NCBI GenBank assembly: GCA_947626205.1
Contig: CANQRO010000054.1
Span: forward strand, 1-10,094
DNA length: 10,094 bases
Source: an uncultured Clostridia bacterium
Lineage (GTDB): Bacteria > Bacillota > Clostridia > TANB77 > CAG-508
Direction: 5' to 3'
Shown: positions 1 through 6,915 of the stretch, one piece after another
How positions within the stretch are numbered: the first letter of the stretch is position 1
Layout: each line of letters opens with the position of its first letter
The notes under the pieces: generated by a model
Told to the model about the DNA's origin: nothing
Databases searched by the model: none
What the model saw: only the letters and a program-made list of their open reading frames with translations
Position numbers and translations under genes: made by a program

Positions 1-1353
1 ATCATGTATTGGATTTGTTAATAATAATTTAATTTGCTCACTTGAATTTGTATTTCCTCCTCTTACATCAGAAAATAACTGTGTACGTTTAGTATATATT
101 CCCATTGCAATTAACAAAATAAGAAGAATAACAATTGAAACTATTATTATAGGTAAATATTTTTTATTTTTTTTCAATGTTTTAATGATAGGCAATATTA
201 AAGCAAATATGCAAATAAACATATAAGTCATAGATTTAGCAGTTAATATTAAAAAGAATAAGCCTAATAATATCAAGGTTTGCTTTAACGTTATACTGTC
301 ACTTTCTTTATATATCTTTAAACAATAAGCAATAAATACAAAACATGTTCCCACGCAAAATCCATCAATAGAATATGAGGCTGCAAGTACTAATAACATT
401 GGAGTACATAGTATTATAGCCAATATATTTTTTTTAAATGGAATTAACTTTAAAGCAATGACTCCTAATATGCAATATAATATAAGGTTAAAAATTCTCC
501 CTATTATATATATGTCTATTATACTTCCACCTATTGTTTTTGCAATAAAAATACCAATTGCTGGAAATATATAAGATATAAATAAATAATTAACCGGTAA
601 AGTTGTAATATCCATGTTTGTTTCCTTATATACAGAACTAACATATTTATTTTTTAAATAATTATCAATAGCTATAAACTTCATATGTTGTGGTATTTCC
701 TTTATAGCGTTATCTGTTATTGGTTCAGTAGAATATCTAATATTAAAATTTGCAACATTAAATGCTGTAGCAAAATGCCTAGACTCATCTATAGTATGAT
801 TAAAGTCTGTAGTTATTGAAAAAACCAAACCAAAAGTACAAATTATTATAATAAAATTATATACTATATCATTTGAAACATAAATTATAAAAATTGAAGA
901 TGCAAACAATGCTATAATTAATACAGTAATAGCCCTAATAATCATTGAAGTAGTTATAACAATACTTGGACTTTTTGTTAAAATTATAGAATTTATCATT
1001 GGGATGTATGTTTCTTCTATAGTTTTAGGTGTTAATATAGTTATAAGATAAAAAATTAATAATACAATAGTTGTACTTACAGTGATATATATTAGAATTC
1101 TTTTATATTTATTTTGTGATGCATCAATTGCCTTATCAATAAATTTCTTATTAAATAATACTACTAATGTAATAATTGCAAAATATACTACTATTCTAAT
1201 TAATGAAAAATTATAACTTATATTTTGCTCTCTTAAAACACAATTTACTAACCAATTTGGATTGCAATATCCAAATTCAAAAAACAATATTGATAATATA
1301 ACAAACATAATTGTTATAACAAATAACATTTTATTACAAAATAATTTTTTCAT
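1..1353 (-). CDS. DUF2142 family polytopic membrane protein, 3' end cut by window edge
   Basis: I translated this frame by hand: it is open for 451 codons from an ATG at 1353-1351 to the window edge with no stop, so the C-terminus is missing. The protein is strongly hydrophobic, with probable membrane segments near residues 9-27, 52-68, 92-107, 132-151, 164-181, 252-271, 290-303, 312-326, 332-345, 358-371, 375-390 and 399-417. A long polar loop (about 184-250) opens with D189-E190-x-x-H193 followed by an aromatic/Ala-rich stretch, which resembles the DE..H signature of DUF2142 proteins. Further hallmarks are a Ser-rich 'SYSIDG' (326-331) and 'DVRGG' (429-433) preceding a Gln and a Pro. DUF2142 proteins commonly sit in cell-wall polysaccharide loci and are suspected GT-C-like enzymes; function is unproven. 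The start is 18 bases after the preceding gene's stop; the AAAGGAG SD sits a rather long 13 bases upstream. Family call fairly sure, function unknown. Confidence 0.75.
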   Translation of the reverse strand, partial: MKKLFCNKMLFVITIMFVILSILFFEFGYCNPNWLVNCVLREQNISYNFSLIRIVVYFAIITLVVLFNKKFIDKAIDASQNKYKRILIYITVSTTIVLLIFYLITILTPKTIEETYIPMINSIILTKSPSIVITTSMIIRAITVLIIALFASSIFIIYVSNDIVYNFIIIICTFGLVFSITTDFNHTIDESRHFATAFNVANFNIRYSTEPITDNAIKEIPQHMKFIAIDNYLKNKYVSSVYKETNMDITTLPVNYLFISYIFPAIGIFIAKTIGGSIIDIYIIGRIFNLILYCILGVIALKLIPFKKNILAIILCTPMLLVLAASYSIDGFCVGTCFVFIAYCLKIYKESDSITLKQTLILLGLFFLILTAKSMTYMFICIFALILPIIKTLKKNKKYLPIIIVSIVILLILLIAMGIYTKRTQLFSDVRGGNTNSSEQIKLLLTNPIHD

Positions 1354-1366
1354 ATAAATACTATAT

Positions 1367-1373
1367 CTCCTTT
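1367..1373 (-). promoter_or_regulatory. Ribosome binding site of the DUF2142 gene
   Basis: On the minus strand AAAGGAG overlaps the TAA stop of the upstream glycosyltransferase and lies 13 bases before the ATG at 1353. The spacing is long, but no better start codon is in frame, and the hydrophobic N-terminus begins right at this Met. Confidence 0.6.
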
Positions 1374-3102
1374 AGTCTACCTTTTTATTTTTTATCATTA
1401 TTAAAGATTTATTTACTGTTAAATTTTTATTAAAATATGGATCTCCATTAATTATAACATCTCTCCACTCTTTATTAAATCTAAGAGTATCGAATATATT
1501 ATTTCTTTGACATCTCCCTTTATAACACACTTCAACAGTAGAATTATATACAATTTGCTTAGATAATTGTTTATTTATTTTTATACATAAATCTTCAAAT
1601 GCCAAACTACCAGAATACTTATTTGACAATTCCCCTACATTTATAAAATCTTTTTTACTTATCATCATACATATATCATTTATTGCACTTAAGTTCCTAT
1701 TACATAATGTATAAGAAAAATATCCATATTCATCTTTATTTAAATTAGAATTCAAATCATTTTTACAATATTCCCTACCAATAATTAAGCTTGTATTAAA
1801 AATGTTATTATTAGGTGTAATACACTTTGGCCCAACAATTGATACATCATTTAACTTTGACACTCCTAGCATTTTTTCGAGCCAATTATGCATAAAAATT
1901 TCTGTATTAACATCTAATAAAACTATATAATCACCACTTGATTTGTTTACTCCAAAATTTATCATATTAGAATAATTATATTTATCACTATAACTAAAAA
2001 ATTTTATTCTATTATTTAAATTTAAAATATTATCTTTTAATAAAAATTTACTAATTATAATAATTTCATATTTTTTATAAGTCGATTTACTAATTGAATC
2101 TATACAACTCTTTAAGTTTTTTAATTCTTTCTTTCTATCTAATACAATTACAATACTTACCAAACTTTCCTCATCAACATCATATTCAACAGAATATAAA
2201 CCTAAAAAATTTGTATTCATAGTAATTTTACCATTAATATTTTGTCTCTGTAAATGTTCTTCTATTGCCCTTTTACCTGCTTCATAAGCATACAATTTAT
2301 TATTTCCATCACTTGCAGTTGAACCTGAATGAAATCTCCAATGATACAAAATCTTTGGTATATGAATAATGTTTTTAGCTATTTCAGTAGCTCTAAAAAT
2401 CAAATCGTAATCTTGTGCACCATCAAATTCCTTTCTAAATCCACCTATTTTATTAAATAATGTCTTTTTTAATACTGTAAAATGACATATATAATTATTA
2501 CATCTTAATAAATGCAAAGAAAAATTAGGCTTAAAATACGGGTCAAATCTGGGTTCATCTAAAGTAGTAAATTTATCTTCATCAGAATAAATAAATTCAA
2601 CATCTTTATTTTCATTTATTGCTTTTACGACCTCATATAATGCAAATGGTGCTAATATGTCATCATGGTCTAATAAAGCAATATATTCACCATCTGCCAT
2701 TTTAGATGCTAAATTTGTATTATTAGAAATACCTTCATTTTTACCAGTATATTTGTATTTTATTCTTTTATCAATTTTAACCAATTCAACTATATTATCA
2801 TTTTTATTTGGACTTGTGTCTAATAGACATAATTCAAAATTTGAATATGTTTGACTAATAACACTATCTAATAATTCTTTCAAAAACTTTTCTGGCGTAT
2901 TATACATAGGAACTAATATACTTATTTTCGGTGAATAATTAAATTTCTTTTTACTTTGCATTTCTAATTCATTATCATCTGGTTCATTAGTCTTTATCCA
3001 GCTATTATATCTTTTCATATTAATACGTTCTCTATTTTCTTTATTTTTCCTATTTAAAAAATTTATATATTTTCTATAATCTAAATATTCTAAAATACTC
3101 AT
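1372..3102 (-). CDS. Tandem double-domain GT2 glycosyltransferase; second domain degenerate
   Basis: A 576-residue cytoplasmic protein with two family-2 (GT-A fold) glycosyltransferase domains, of the type that builds rhamnose-rich or O-antigen-like glycans by sugar transfer from nucleotide sugars. Domain 1 (about 58-265) looks catalytically intact: 'SILVPMYNTP' at the nucleotide-binding strand, D145-H-D-D148 as the metal-binding DxD-like motif, 'YSDEDK' (172-177), A-Q-D-Y-D (229-233) where the catalytic acid is expected, and 'YHWR...SGSTA' (253-263). Domain 2 (about 313-540) has the fold-typical strands but lost key residues: LLDVNTE (395-401) replaces the usual LLNNDVE, and the usual xNDVDFxx...HYESKSRG region reads AFEDLCIKI (501-509) and YKGRCQRN (527-534). 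It ends with GDPYFNKN (553-560), shared with the neighbouring paralog. A GAGG SD lies 8 bases upstream; the gene starts 13 bases after the stop of the broken paralog. Exact donor and linkage cannot be read from sequence. Confidence 0.88.
   Translation of the reverse strand: MSILEYLDYRKYINFLNRKNKENRERINMKRYNSWIKTNEPDDNELEMQSKKKFNYSPKISILVPMYNTPEKFLKELLDSVISQTYSNFELCLLDTSPNKNDNIVELVKIDKRIKYKYTGKNEGISNNTNLASKMADGEYIALLDHDDILAPFALYEVVKAINENKDVEFIYSDEDKFTTLDEPRFDPYFKPNFSLHLLRCNNYICHFTVLKKTLFNKIGGFRKEFDGAQDYDLIFRATEIAKNIIHIPKILYHWRFHSGSTASDGNNKLYAYEAGKRAIEEHLQRQNINGKITMNTNFLGLYSVEYDVDEESLVSIVIVLDRKKELKNLKSCIDSISKSTYKKYEIIIISKFLLKDNILNLNNRIKFFSYSDKYNYSNMINFGVNKSSGDYIVLLDVNTEIFMHNWLEKMLGVSKLNDVSIVGPKCITPNNNIFNTSLIIGREYCKNDLNSNLNKDEYGYFSYTLCNRNLSAINDICMMISKKDFINVGELSNKYSGSLAFEDLCIKINKQLSKQIVYNSTVEVCYKGRCQRNNIFDTLRFNKEWRDVIINGDPYFNKNLTVNKSLIMIKNKKVD
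1427..1446 (-). repeat. 20-base block shared with 3174-3193 (paralogous GT2 C-termini)
   Basis: The plus-strand bases 1427-1446 are identical to 3174-3193. Both lie in the codons for the C-terminal G-D-P-Y-F-N-K-N motif of the two double-GT2 genes. This is a coding repeat reflecting paralogy, not a mobile element. Confidence 0.8.
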
Positions 3103-3110
3103 AATCTTAT

Positions 3111-3114
3111 CCTC
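3111..3114 (-). promoter_or_regulatory. Ribosome binding site of the 1372-3102 glycosyltransferase
   Basis: GAGG on the minus strand, 8 bases before the ATG at 3102, supports the chosen start. It lies in the 13-base gap after the preceding stop (TAA at 3118-3116). Confidence 0.65.
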
Positions 3115-3115
3115 A

Positions 3116-3532
3116 TTAATAAACTATTTTTTGATAATTAATTGTTGGGACATCAAGATCTAATCTATAATTCTTATTAAAATATGGATCTCCTCTTTGT
3201 ATTTCTTTTAACCATCTTCTAACAAACAAATTATATTCTCTACCAAAATTTTCTCTTTTCTCTTTTGTTTCTGTATCAATTCCTCTTGATTTAGATTCAT
3301 AATGATAAGCATTAACAAAAGGATTATATACAACCAACAACCCCTTTTCTCTAACTTTTAAACAAAAATCTACATCATTAAAGTTAACTGCAAGTCCTTC
3401 ATCAAATCCCCAAACCTCATCAAATGTTTCTCTTTTAAACATCATACATGCGGCAGTAACAGCTGATAAGTTTTGAGTTAAATCAATATTTGGATAATTT
3501 GAAAACATATCCTTTGGAACTTCTCTATACAT
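3116..3532 (-). CDS. C-terminal fragment of the frameshifted GT2 (second half of domain 2)
   Basis: A 138-residue open frame that encodes only the acceptor-side half of a GT2 domain: 'SAVTAACMMFKR' (23-34), 'GFDEGLAVNFNDVDFCLKV' (42-60), YHYESKSRG (76-84) and GDPYFNKN (114-121). It lacks the nucleotide-sugar binding half, so it cannot be a working transferase alone. Its ATG overlaps the stop of the upstream fragment (ATGTATAG, 3532-3525), so coupled re-initiation could produce it, but the only SD-like sequence (GAGG, 14 bases upstream) is poorly placed. Best read as part of the 3116-4769 gene. Confidence 0.7.
   Translation of the reverse strand: MYREVPKDMFSNYPNIDLTQNLSAVTAACMMFKRETFDEVWGFDEGLAVNFNDVDFCLKVREKGLLVVYNPFVNAYHYESKSRGIDTETKEKRENFGREYNLFVRRWLKEIQRGDPYFNKNYRLDLDVPTINYQKIVY
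3174..3193 (-). repeat. 20-base block shared with 1427-1446 (paralogous GT2 C-termini)
   Basis: The second copy of the identical 20-base segment, encoding the same G-D-P-Y-F-N-K-N motif at the end of the frameshifted glycosyltransferase. Confidence 0.8.
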
Positions 3533-4769
3533 ATGACCGTGCTAGTCCTCTAATCCCTATAATAACACCTGCATGTTGTATTGAATTATCATTAAATAAT
3601 AATTTTACTCCAACTACGCCAACATCTTTTCTTTGTGCATACATTAACATATTTTCAAGCCAATTATTAGTTAAGATTTCAACATCATTATTAAGTAAAA
3701 CAATATATTCACCTGTTGCATTTTGTACTCCAAAATTTATAATTTTTGAAAAATTAAAATATTCAATTCCACATTTTAATATTTTTATTTTATCATCTTT
3801 TTCTAATATATTATAATACTCAAAGGTATCATTATTTTTACTATTATTTTCAACAATGATTATTTCATAATTATCATAAGTAGACTTTTTTATTGATTCA
3901 ACACATTTTTTTAAATCATTTATATGGTCCATATTTGGTATAATAATGGATATTTTACTTCTATTATTAATATCATATACTATTCTATATTGTTTATAAT
4001 TTATTCCTTTTTCAACTTTTGCAGATAGATTTAGTCTATTTAAATGATTTTTAATTATTTCTATTTCCTCATTTTCATTATAATACTTATCTTTATTCCA
4101 TAACTCATGATAAAGCATTTTAGGAATATGAGTTATTAATAAGTTATTTTCATAAAATTTAAACATAGAATCATAAATAAAATTATTATCATATTTATTT
4201 AATTTAATATTGTTTTTTTCAATACTTTCTTTTTTTACAAATATTGCATTACCAATATAATTTGTAGCTCTTAAAGTGTCAATTGCAAAATCAACTCTAA
4301 ATATAGGCTCTTTTCTAACTTTAATTCTTCTTTTTCCATCTTCTTCAAATATTTCTAACTTATCAGAATCTGAATATATAACATCACTATTTTGAGTTTC
4401 AAGTTTTTTTAGTACTTCATAAAGTGCAAAAAATGACAATACACAATTATCATATAAAAAAACTATATAGTCAGCATTACTTTCTTTTACTACATCATTA
4501 ACATTAGTATCTTTATCCACTTTAATTATTTCATAATTAGAATAAGTCTGTGCCTTAATAGAGTCTAAAGTATCTTCTTCTATATTATCACTTACTATAA
4601 AACTGAATTTATATTTATATTTAGGTACAAATTCTTTTAACTCATCAATTTGAGATACTTTAGGCTCATTATTATTTATCCAAGCAAAATACTCATTTCC
4701 TTTTTTAGGCCTTGCTGTAATTCTAAATATTTTATTATATACTTTTTTTAAAAGTTTAACAATTTTCAT
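3525..4769 (-). CDS. N-terminal fragment of the frameshifted GT2 (domain 1 plus first half of domain 2)
   Basis: A 414-residue open frame. Residues 1-23 are basic and amphipathic (several KK/RP residues), 54-225 form a GT2-like domain without a DxD, and 272-405 form the nucleotide-binding half of a canonical GT2 domain: 'SIIIPNMDH' (274-282), 'NFGVQNATGEYIVLLNNDVE' (345-364) and HAGVIIG (399-405). The last residues after GLA (R-S-Y-V) are out-of-frame readthrough before the premature TAG. The start is secured by AAGGAAG 7 bases upstream. As encoded it lacks the catalytic-base half of domain 2. Confidence 0.8.
   Translation of the reverse strand: MKIVKLLKKVYNKIFRITARPKKGNEYFAWINNNEPKVSQIDELKEFVPKYKYKFSFIVSDNIEEDTLDSIKAQTYSNYEIIKVDKDTNVNDVVKESNADYIVFLYDNCVLSFFALYEVLKKLETQNSDVIYSDSDKLEIFEEDGKRRIKVRKEPIFRVDFAIDTLRATNYIGNAIFVKKESIEKNNIKLNKYDNNFIYDSMFKFYENNLLITHIPKMLYHELWNKDKYYNENEEIEIIKNHLNRLNLSAKVEKGINYKQYRIVYDINNRSKISIIIPNMDHINDLKKCVESIKKSTYDNYEIIIVENNSKNNDTFEYYNILEKDDKIKILKCGIEYFNFSKIINFGVQNATGEYIVLLNNDVEILTNNWLENMLMYAQRKDVGVVGVKLLFNDNSIQHAGVIIGIRGLARSYV
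3539..3539 (-). other. Probable one-base insertion (frameshift site)
   Basis: The plus strand reads gaccgtgc around 3535-3542. Without the g at 3539 the minus strand reads gca-ggt-cat-atg-tat, i.e. A-G-H-M-Y, continuing the GT2 motif without a break. The downstream frame has a TAG just upstream (3545-3543) and the upstream frame a TAG at 3527-3525, so the shift must fall in this interval of about 16 bases. There is no homopolymer here. Confidence 0.8.
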
Positions 4770-4773
4770 TTAT

Positions 4774-6915
4774 CTACTTCCTTGTCTTAAACTTATTTAT
4801 ATATTTTTTTAATCTTGATTTTATAAGGCTTGGTAACCTTTTAATTCTTCTTAAGAATCTTTTAGTTTTACTAGAATTTTCCAGTCTTATACATGGTTTA
4901 GTAACTTCATATGCAACTTGTTTTACTTCTTCTATTGTTTTAAAAGGTTCTTTATTATAAATTTTATTTATATTAGGTATTTCATTATAATCATTTGTTA
5001 TTATCTTATCAACATTTTCAAGAAATTGCTCATATCCTTTTTCAAGTGGAAAATTTTTCATATATTGAATACCAAATTTTGACATCTGGTTTTGAAGTTC
5101 CTCATTTTTTAATATTGTAATAATAGCACTTGCTATAGCACCAGGAGTAGGTTCTGCAAGAATAGCACTTCCATCTGGGATATCATATAAATTATTTTCT
5201 TTATACAATTCAACCACAGGAAGACCGGCAGCCATCATTTCAAATGGAATTCTTGATGGATTAGATGCACTCATGCATATTCCAACTTTACATTTATTAT
5301 ATAATTCATTACATTTCTCAATAGGAATTATTTTTAGATTTTTACACTCAAATTCAAATGATGCAGGAAAGTTTGAACCAAACAAATATATCTGCACCTC
5401 TGGCATTATAGTTTTTACAATTTTTAATGCTTTTAGTCCAATATAATCACATCTTCTAGGCTTTTCTGGTTGATATATAAAACAAATAGCATTTTCTTTT
5501 TTTACATTATCTAGCCTTTTATAATTATTTAAATCAGCGCAAAAATCAAAATATCTAACTGGATTGTTATACTCTGTAGCCATTTTATGTGCTAACCACT
5601 TTCCAATAGTAACACATTTAAACCCATACCTATATGAGTTTTCAGTTATTAAATACTGATCACCCATTGCAAAAAACCAAGGTTCAAAATCTTGTATAAA
5701 ATATGCTTTATCTTTTGCTTTTGCATAATTTACAAATTCAGTTGTACTAAAACCAGTGGCAAATACAACATCATAATCTTTCTTTAAGTCAAATCCCACA
5801 TAAACTCCAGCATTACATTTGCCATAATATTCATTTATTTGTTTTGCTATTAACTCTTTAGTAACTAACCCATTGTCATCAACATATATATCACAAGAAT
5901 ATCCTTTATTAATAAGTGCATTTATATTCTGTATTATTGTTCTATGTCCTCCAGAGCCTTTTCCAGGATGTGGTATGACAAAAGCAATTTTCTTTTTATC
6001 ATCATCTTGCTCTTCTTGCAATTGTGGCAACATATATGTTCTTCTTAACTGTTGTTTTTCTTTTATATCATCAGGAAGATTATAATTTTTAGATATATCA
6101 TCTTGTATTTTACATATTTCATTATATTCTATTCTTGCTTTTACAACAGTAGATGCAGACTTACTATGTTTTCTAAAGAAATTTAAAGATTCTGGGCAAA
6201 AACTTATATTTCCATTTTCTAATATTTTATAATAAACATACCAATCTCCAGCCACTTTATATTCTTTTGCTTGTTCAAATATACTTCCATAATTTCCTTT
6301 TTTCCATAATACACTAGATGCGTTTAATATTGTATTAGTAACACTTAAATGATAAATAATTTCTTCTTTACCAGACCAAGAATATCCTCCTCTCCATTCA
6401 CCTGTTTTACACATATCATATAAATCTTCTGAATTTTCTCTAATTAGATTATCATTTTCATCTATTCTTGCAGAATCACAATATGATATGACCATATTAT
6501 CATCGTTTTCAAAAGGAATAATAAGTTTTTCTAATAAATTTGGTTTACATACATCATCAGCCTCAGCAATCCAAATGTAATCTCCTTTAGCGACTTCAAA
6601 GCCTTTTTTCCATTGTTCAAAAGGACTTCCACTATTTTTTTCATTTTTATAAAAGGAAATTGATATATTTTTAGTATCTTCATTTTCCTTTATCTGCTTT
6701 ATTTTATTTTCTATTATCTCAATACTATTATCTGTAGAACAATCATCTAAAATTATTATTTCATAAACAGGATATGTTTGAAATAATACAGAGTCTATTC
6801 TTTTTATAATATAATCAGCATAATTATAATTTGGAATTATTACTGATATACTCTTTGGATTTGTAACATTCAATTTTTTTTCCTTAAAATTATATATATC
6901 TACTTTCTTTTTCAT
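4774..6915 (-). CDS. Bifunctional glycosyltransferase: GT2 domain fused to WsaF-like rhamnosyltransferase
   Basis: A 713-residue fusion of two transferases. Residues 21-255 are a complete GT2 (GT-A) domain: 'SVIIPNYNYADYI' (24-36), D57-D-C-S-T-D-N-S64, the metal-binding E118-A-D-D121, and A-G-D-W (222-225) at the catalytic-acid position. Residues 309-640 form a GT-B domain resembling the S-layer glycan rhamnosyltransferase WsaF: 'IAFVIPHPGKGSGGHRT' (310-326), 'YFIQDFEPWFF' (405-415), 'YQPEKPRRCDYIGLKAL' (481-497) and 'SRIPFEMMAAGLPVVEL' (554-570), where E559 and E569 fit the donor-binding E-x7-E-like region. It lacks membrane segments; the last 30 residues are strongly basic (RR, KK, KSR) and amphipathic, suggesting membrane docking. 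It probably adds two successive sugars, one likely rhamnose (inference). Its ATG overlaps the upstream stop as ATGA, with AGGAAGG 7 bases upstream, so translation is coupled to the methyltransferase gene. Confidence 0.87.
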   Translation of the reverse strand: MKKKVDIYNFKEKKLNVTNPKSISVIIPNYNYADYIIKRIDSVLFQTYPVYEIIILDDCSTDNSIEIIENKIKQIKENEDTKNISISFYKNEKNSGSPFEQWKKGFEVAKGDYIWIAEADDVCKPNLLEKLIIPFENDDNMVISYCDSARIDENDNLIRENSEDLYDMCKTGEWRGGYSWSGKEEIIYHLSVTNTILNASSVLWKKGNYGSIFEQAKEYKVAGDWYVYYKILENGNISFCPESLNFFRKHSKSASTVVKARIEYNEICKIQDDISKNYNLPDDIKEKQQLRRTYMLPQLQEEQDDDKKKIAFVIPHPGKGSGGHRTIIQNINALINKGYSCDIYVDDNGLVTKELIAKQINEYYGKCNAGVYVGFDLKKDYDVVFATGFSTTEFVNYAKAKDKAYFIQDFEPWFFAMGDQYLITENSYRYGFKCVTIGKWLAHKMATEYNNPVRYFDFCADLNNYKRLDNVKKENAICFIYQPEKPRRCDYIGLKALKIVKTIMPEVQIYLFGSNFPASFEFECKNLKIIPIEKCNELYNKCKVGICMSASNPSRIPFEMMAAGLPVVELYKENNLYDIPDGSAILAEPTPGAIASAIITILKNEELQNQMSKFGIQYMKNFPLEKGYEQFLENVDKIITNDYNEIPNINKIYNKEPFKTIEEVKQVAYEVTKPCIRLENSSKTKRFLRRIKRLPSLIKSRLKKYINKFKTRK
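4777..4783 (-). promoter_or_regulatory. Ribosome binding site of the 4769-start GT2 gene
   Basis: AAGGAAG on the minus strand, 7 bases before the ATG at 4769. It lies in the final codons of the upstream gene, next to its TAG stop (4776-4774), and fixes the start. Confidence 0.75.

Larger units (their letters stand above)
3116..4769 (-). pseudogene. Tandem double-domain GT2 glycosyltransferase broken by a one-base frameshift
   Basis: Two adjacent minus-strand reading frames together make one protein. The first (4769-3525) ends abnormally right after the second GT2 domain's HAGVIIG motif; the second (3532-3116) begins mid-domain with 'MYREVPKDMF' and carries the rest of that domain, including NDVDF and YHYESKSRG. 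Dropping one base (the g at plus 3539) joins them as GLA-GH-MYRE, the expected family sequence, giving a 550-residue protein close in size to the 576-residue neighbour. Domain 1 (about 54-225) is itself degenerate: FLYDNC (104-109) where FLDHDD is usual, and YDSMF (199-203) where QDYDL is usual. Domain 2 (about 272 to 500 of the repaired protein) retains N-N-D-V-E (360-364) and was presumably the active one. The N-terminus is basic. The gene follows its neighbour by 4 bases with a strong SD. It may be a true pseudogene, a recent strain-level mutation, or a sequencing error; the sequence alone cannot decide. Confidence 0.85.

Noticed and set aside
2657..2854. Plus-strand open frame of 65 codons
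   Set aside because: It lies wholly opposite the GT2 domain 1 coding region, shows no domain and no SD; antisense shadow.
3525..3545. Programmed +1 frameshift joining the two GT2 frames
   Set aside because: There is no slippery heptamer or prfB-like stop context. A rare CGG codon sits at the junction, but GCA to CAC re-pairing of the P-site tRNA would be poor. An indel is simpler.
3490..3816. Plus-strand open frame of 108 codons across the frameshift site
   Set aside because: It is opposite conserved GT2 sequence on both sides of the frameshift and its composition is that of a reverse-complement shadow.
5873..6085. Plus-strand open frame of 70 codons
   Set aside because: Antisense to the GT2-WsaF linker and GT-B start; the Cys/Ser-rich product looks like a shadow of Lys/Glu-rich coding sequence.
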